NCBI RefSeq assembly: GCF_014201655.1
Contig: NZ_JACHEX010000001.1
Coordinates: forward strand, 549,751-613,750
Length of the DNA stretch: 64,000 nucleotides
Direction of reading: 5' to 3'
From: Thermosipho japonicus
GTDB taxonomy: Bacteria; Thermotogota; Thermotogae; Thermotogales; Fervidobacteriaceae
Numbering within the stretch: the first letter of the stretch is position 1; every line of letters starts with the position of its first letter. The translations under genes were made by a program, and so were the position numbers. The notes under the pieces were generated by a model. It worked only from the letters and a program-made list of their open reading frames with translations, had not been told where the DNA came from and did not search any database. This document shows, piece after piece, positions 60,862 to 64,000 of the stretch.

Positions 60862-61618
60862 ATCCATCACCCCGCCGGGTTAAAACTTCACATCCATCCT
60901 TTTTTACTAACAATGTGTGCTCAAAATGTGCCGCTCTTTTCCCATCTTTAGTAACCACAGTCCAACCATCATCCAAAATTACTACGTGCCAGCCGCCTTC
61001 AGTAACCATTGGTTCTATAGCAATTGTCATACCTTCTCTGAGTATTACTCCCGTTCCTTTTTTACCATAATTTGGTATTTGAGGATCTTCGTGTAATTTT
61101 TTTCCGACTCCATGCCCCACAAAATCTCTAACAACATTAAATCCATTTTCTTCAACATATTTTTGTATCTCGTATGATACATCTCCTAATCTAATTCCAG
61201 CTCTTACAGTCTTTATAGCTATTTCCAAAGACTTTTTTGTGATTTCTACTAACTTTGTACCAATTTCATCTGTTTCACCGATTATATACGTATACGCTCC
61301 ATCACCATAGTACCCTTCATATATTGCTCCAACATCTATTGAAACTATATCTCCTTTTTTAAATACTTTCTTTTTCAATGGAAAACCATGAATAATTTCG
61401 TCATTTACTGAAACAGTTGTAATATATGGATAACCATTATAACCTTTAAATGCAGGAGCACATTTCAATTCTTTCAAAATTTTTTCAGCAAGAAGCTCAA
61501 TATCCCAAGCGCTAGCTCCTTCAACTGCTACTTTTTTAGCCTCGGATAATATTGTTCCAACCGCTTGAGAAGCTATTTTTATCTTTTCAATTTCTTCCTT
61601 AGATTTAATATAAATCAA
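60851..61618 (-). CDS. map: Methionine aminopeptidase type I
   Basis: A 255-residue metalloenzyme that removes the initiator methionine. Seen: the substrate His in [21 protein letters not shown], metal ligands in [22 protein letters not shown] (both Asp), [20 protein letters not shown] (His), [11 protein letters not shown] (Glu) and [10 protein letters not shown] (Glu). The TTG at 61618 gives the typical [13 protein letters not shown] start and lies six bases after AAGGTG; the GTG at 61627 lies inside that site. It follows adk as in most spc operons. Confidence 0.96.
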   Translation of the reverse strand: MIYIKSKEEIEKIKIASQAVGTILSEAKKVAVEGASAWDIELLAEKILKELKCAPAFKGYNGYPYITTVSVNDEIIHGFPLKKKVFKKGDIVSIDVGAIYEGYYGDGAYTYIIGETDEIGTKLVEITKKSLEIAIKTVRAGIRLGDVSYEIQKYVEENGFNVVRDFVGHGVGKKLHEDPQIPNYGKKGTGVILREGMTIAIEPMVTEGGWHVVILDDGWTVVTKDGKRAAHFEHTLLVKKDGCEVLTRRGDGFVE

Positions 61619-61623
61619 CTTCC

Positions 61624-62268
61624 TCACCTTCTGATAATATTTAATACTTCTTTTATTACTGAATCAACATCTAAAGCACCGTTAACTGTAAAAAGTTTGT
61701 TAGATTTTTGATAATATTCTATTACAGGATATGTATTTTCCATATAAATTCTGTATCTTTTTCTTACTACTTCTTCTTTATCATCTTCTCTTTGGTAAAG
61801 CGTACCACCACAGACATCGCATTTCCCATCAACCTTTGGAGGTAGTGTAATTAAATTGTATATCTTTCCACAATTACTACATATCCTTCTATTACTAATT
61901 CTCTTAACTACTACCTCTTCATCAACTTCAAAATAAATCACGTAATCTAAATCTTTCCCAAGCGAACTCATTATCTCATCTAATGCTTTTGCTTGAGCTA
62001 CCGTTCTTGGAAAACCGTCTAAGATAAATCCATTTTTACAATCTTCTTTAGATAATCGTTCTTTGACAATTGAGTTAGTTAAATCATCTGGTACTAGATC
62101 CCCACGTTTTAAAATTTCCTCAACCTTTTTTCCAAGCTCACTTTTAGAAGCAACTGCTTCTCTAAACATATCACCAGTTGATATATGTGGAATATTGAGC
62201 ATTTCTACTAACCTTTTAGCGTAAGTCCCCTTACCTGCCCCGGGGGGCCCCAGGAAGACTATATTCAT
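61624..62268 (-). CDS. adk: Adenylate kinase, zinc-lid type
   Basis: A 214-residue enzyme for 2 ADP = ATP + AMP. Seen: the P-loop [18 protein letters not shown] site [28 protein letters not shown], and a lid with [10 protein letters not shown]...CDVCGG, i.e. four cysteines for structural zinc, common in thermophiles and Gram-positives. The ATG at 62268 is behind GGAGATGA; the longer frame lies within secY. Its stop overlaps the map start region. Confidence 0.97.
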   Translation of the reverse strand: MNIVFLGPPGAGKGTYAKRLVEMLNIPHISTGDMFREAVASKSELGKKVEEILKRGDLVPDDLTNSIVKERLSKEDCKNGFILDGFPRTVAQAKALDEIMSSLGKDLDYVIYFEVDEEVVVKRISNRRICSNCGKIYNLITLPPKVDGKCDVCGGTLYQREDDKEEVVRKRYRIYMENTYPVIEYYQKSNKLFTVNGALDVDSVIKEVLNIIRR

Positions 62269-62275
62269 ATATTGA

Positions 62276-63562
62276 TCATCTCCTTCCTGGGAGTTTACCC
62301 TTTTTAACAAAACCTTCGTAATTTCTCATAATCAAGTGTGCTTCCATTTGTTGAGCTATGTCAAGAGCCACACCAACTGCAATTAAGGCACTTGTTCCAC
62401 CTAACCAAATATTCACTCCCGTTACACCTTGAACAAGATAAGGAACAAGTGCTATTGCTACCAAAAAGAGTGCTCCGACAAATGTTATTCTATTTAATAC
62501 TCTTGTTATATATTGTTCTGTTGGTTTTCCAGGTCTTATACCAGGAATGTAACCACCGTAGCTCTTAATATTCTGTGCAATATCTTTTGGATCAAAAACA
62601 ACAACACTATAAAAGTATGTAAAGAAGAAGATCAACACTGCATAAATTGTAATTACTAATGGACTGGTCATTGAAAATAAGGATTTTGCTGTCTCAGAGT
62701 TTGTAAGTTGTGCGATTCCAACCGGGATGGAAACAATTGCCCAACCAAAAATTATAGGTATAACACCACTGTGATTAACTTTAATTGGTATATGGGTTGA
62801 TGTTCCACCATAAATTCTTCTTCCAACCATTCTTGAAGCATATTGAACCATTATTCTTCTTTCTGCTTGTTGTACATAAATAATTCCAATAACCATCAAG
62901 AACATTACACCAAGTAAGAAAATCCATTCAAAGATATTCAAACCGCCAAGAACTGCTGTTCTAAAGTAAGTTGGATATCTTGCAACTATTCCAGCAAATA
63001 TTAAAACACTAATTCCGTTTCCAATACCTTTCTCGGTAATCCTATCACCAATCCAAAGTAAGAACATAGTCCCTGCAAGAAGAGAAACTGTTGCCAAAAA
63101 TACAAATGTCCAAAGTGGAATGACAAGAATATTTTCAAACCCTCTTGCAAGCCCAAAGGAAATAACAAATGCTTGAAGTGCACCAAGTAAAACTGTTAAA
63201 TTTCTCGTTAATCTTTGGAATTTCTTTCTTCCTTCTTCTCCTTCTTTCAACATTTCCTTTAATGAAGGAATAACTGAAGAAAGTAATTGCAAAATAATAG
63301 ATGCATTAATATAAGGTGTAACACTCAAAGCAAAAATAGAAAATCTTTTAAATGCCCCACCGGTAAAGACATCATAAAAACTTAATAAACCACCTGCACT
63401 ACCTGTGCCCATTTGAGAAAAGGCAGCCCCCCATGCCTTTAAGTTCACCCCAGGAACCGGAATATATATACCTAGTCTAAAAACAATTAACATTAACAGA
63501 GTAAATACTATTCTGTCGCGTAATTCAGGAATTTTAAATGCGTTCTTTAACGCTTTCCACAT
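62276..63562 (-). CDS. secY: Preprotein translocase channel subunit SecY
   Basis: A 428-residue channel of ten spans for export of unfolded proteins. Seen: [16 protein letters not shown] in the first span region, [21 protein letters not shown] (plug and lateral gate), [40 protein letters not shown], and the end [25 protein letters not shown]. It lies between rplO and adk in the standard spc order, with AGGTGATT before its ATG. Confidence 0.98.
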   Translation of the reverse strand: MWKALKNAFKIPELRDRIVFTLLMLIVFRLGIYIPVPGVNLKAWGAAFSQMGTGSAGGLLSFYDVFTGGAFKRFSIFALSVTPYINASIILQLLSSVIPSLKEMLKEGEEGRKKFQRLTRNLTVLLGALQAFVISFGLARGFENILVIPLWTFVFLATVSLLAGTMFLLWIGDRITEKGIGNGISVLIFAGIVARYPTYFRTAVLGGLNIFEWIFLLGVMFLMVIGIIYVQQAERRIMVQYASRMVGRRIYGGTSTHIPIKVNHSGVIPIIFGWAIVSIPVGIAQLTNSETAKSLFSMTSPLVITIYAVLIFFFTYFYSVVVFDPKDIAQNIKSYGGYIPGIRPGKPTEQYITRVLNRITFVGALFLVAIALVPYLVQGVTGVNIWLGGTSALIAVGVALDIAQQMEAHLIMRNYEGFVKKGKLPGRR

Positions 63563-63564
63563 TA

Positions 63565-64000
63565 TTAAATCACCTCTGCCTTGCCGCCTACGGCTTCAAT
63601 CTTCCTCCTGGCACTTGAACTAAAGGCATGGGCTACTACCGTCAGAGGTTTTGTTATTTCTCCATTTCCTAAAATTTTAACCCCATCATTTATTTTCTTA
63701 ATTAAACCAACTTCAAGCAATTTTTCAGGTGTCACTTCATCACCAGAATTAAATTTTCTTTCAAGATCTTCAACGTTAACAACTGTATATACTTTCTTAG
63801 CAAAGTTTTTGAATCCAAATTTTGGAAGTCTTCTATGAATAGGTGTTTGGCCACCTTCAAACCATGGATGAACTTTTCCAGTTCCTCTTGCTTTTTGACC
63901 TTTGTGACCCTTACCAGATGTTTTTCCTTTTCCAGAACCAATTCCTCTACCCACTCTAATTCTTTTTCTCATGGAACCAGGAGTAGGTCTTATATCTGAT
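63565..64000 (-). CDS. rplO: 50S ribosomal protein L15 (5' end beyond the window)
   Basis: At least 144 residues. The frame stays open past the ATG at 63972: upstream codons on the minus strand read SDIRPTPGS before [10 protein letters not shown], which is the conserved L15 start region, so the true start lies just beyond the right edge. Seen: [24 protein letters not shown] and [20 protein letters not shown], both L15 hallmarks. It ends two bases before the secY ATG. Confidence 0.97.
   Translation of the reverse strand, partial: SDIRPTPGSMRKRIRVGRGIGSGKGKTSGKGHKGQKARGTGKVHPWFEGGQTPIHRRLPKFGFKNFAKKVYTVVNVEDLERKFNSGDEVTPEKLLEVGLIKKINDGVKILGNGEITKPLTVVAHAFSSSARRKIEAVGGKAEVI

Overview
The window reads as chromosomal DNA of a thermophilic anaerobe of the Thermotogota, most likely the Thermosipho/Fervidobacterium group. 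This is an inference from several things: strong AT richness, many TTG and GTG starts behind strong GGAGG sites, the style of the ribosomal protein, IF-1, MutS and TtuA sequences, and proteins that look made for an outer 'toga' envelope. No 16S or tRNA gene is present to confirm it. Both ends cut genes: topA on the left and rplO on the right.

Layout. 1-3.2 kb (+): the 3' end of topA, a half-size chromate-type transporter, and an FAD disulfide reductase/NADH oxidase. 3.2-8.4 kb (-): one operon with a consensus promoter. It encodes two glycine/arginine-rich small proteins, two MinD-type ATPases with built-in ferredoxin domains, two NifX-like proteins, a ferredoxin with a Gly/Arg tail and an Old Yellow Enzyme-type reductase, and resembles the Desulfovibrio ORP system. 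8.5-13.6 kb (-): a PhaR-like regulator and an envelope export trio (RND transporter, LolA-like protein, putative beta-barrel) whose promoter is bracketed by two copies of one palindrome. 13.9-24.6 kb (+): an N-glycan utilisation operon with binding protein, GH85 endoglycosidase, two permeases, GH130 phosphorylase, GntR/LacI-type regulator and GH38 alpha-mannosidase. A 36-bp perfect palindrome lies in its promoter region.

24.8-35 kb: a KamA-type radical SAM enzyme, an FGGY sugar kinase, a secreted OB-fold protein, a cysteine desulfidase immediately upstream of the tRNA thiolase ttuA, two unknown envelope proteins, an esterase, a decayed rmuC pseudogene and an AMMECR1 protein. 35-41.7 kb (-): an HD-GYP phosphodiesterase, mutS, tsaB, a DUF5317 protein and a second, multi-pass HD-GYP protein. 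41.8-41.9 kb (-): an unreported-looking 35-codon peptide gene with a near-consensus promoter. 42.2-50.7 kb (+): a Pel-type exopolysaccharide operon whose PelD-like protein keeps an RxxD c-di-GMP motif. 50.7-64 kb (-): glnA, rluD, lspA, cheR, a secreted protein, yebC, clpP and tig, then the alpha/spc ribosomal operon (rplQ, rpoA, rpsD, rpsK, rpsM, rpmJ, infA, map, adk, secY, rplO).

Most notable: (1) the peptide gene between a multi-pass HD-GYP protein and the c-di-GMP-dependent Pel operon, a possible peptide/c-di-GMP/biofilm circuit; (2) the compact N-glycan pathway; (3) a cysteine desulfidase placed to feed sulfide to TtuA; (4) the ORP-like MinD/NifX/Gly-Arg operon. No CRISPR array, insertion sequence, tRNA or rRNA was found.
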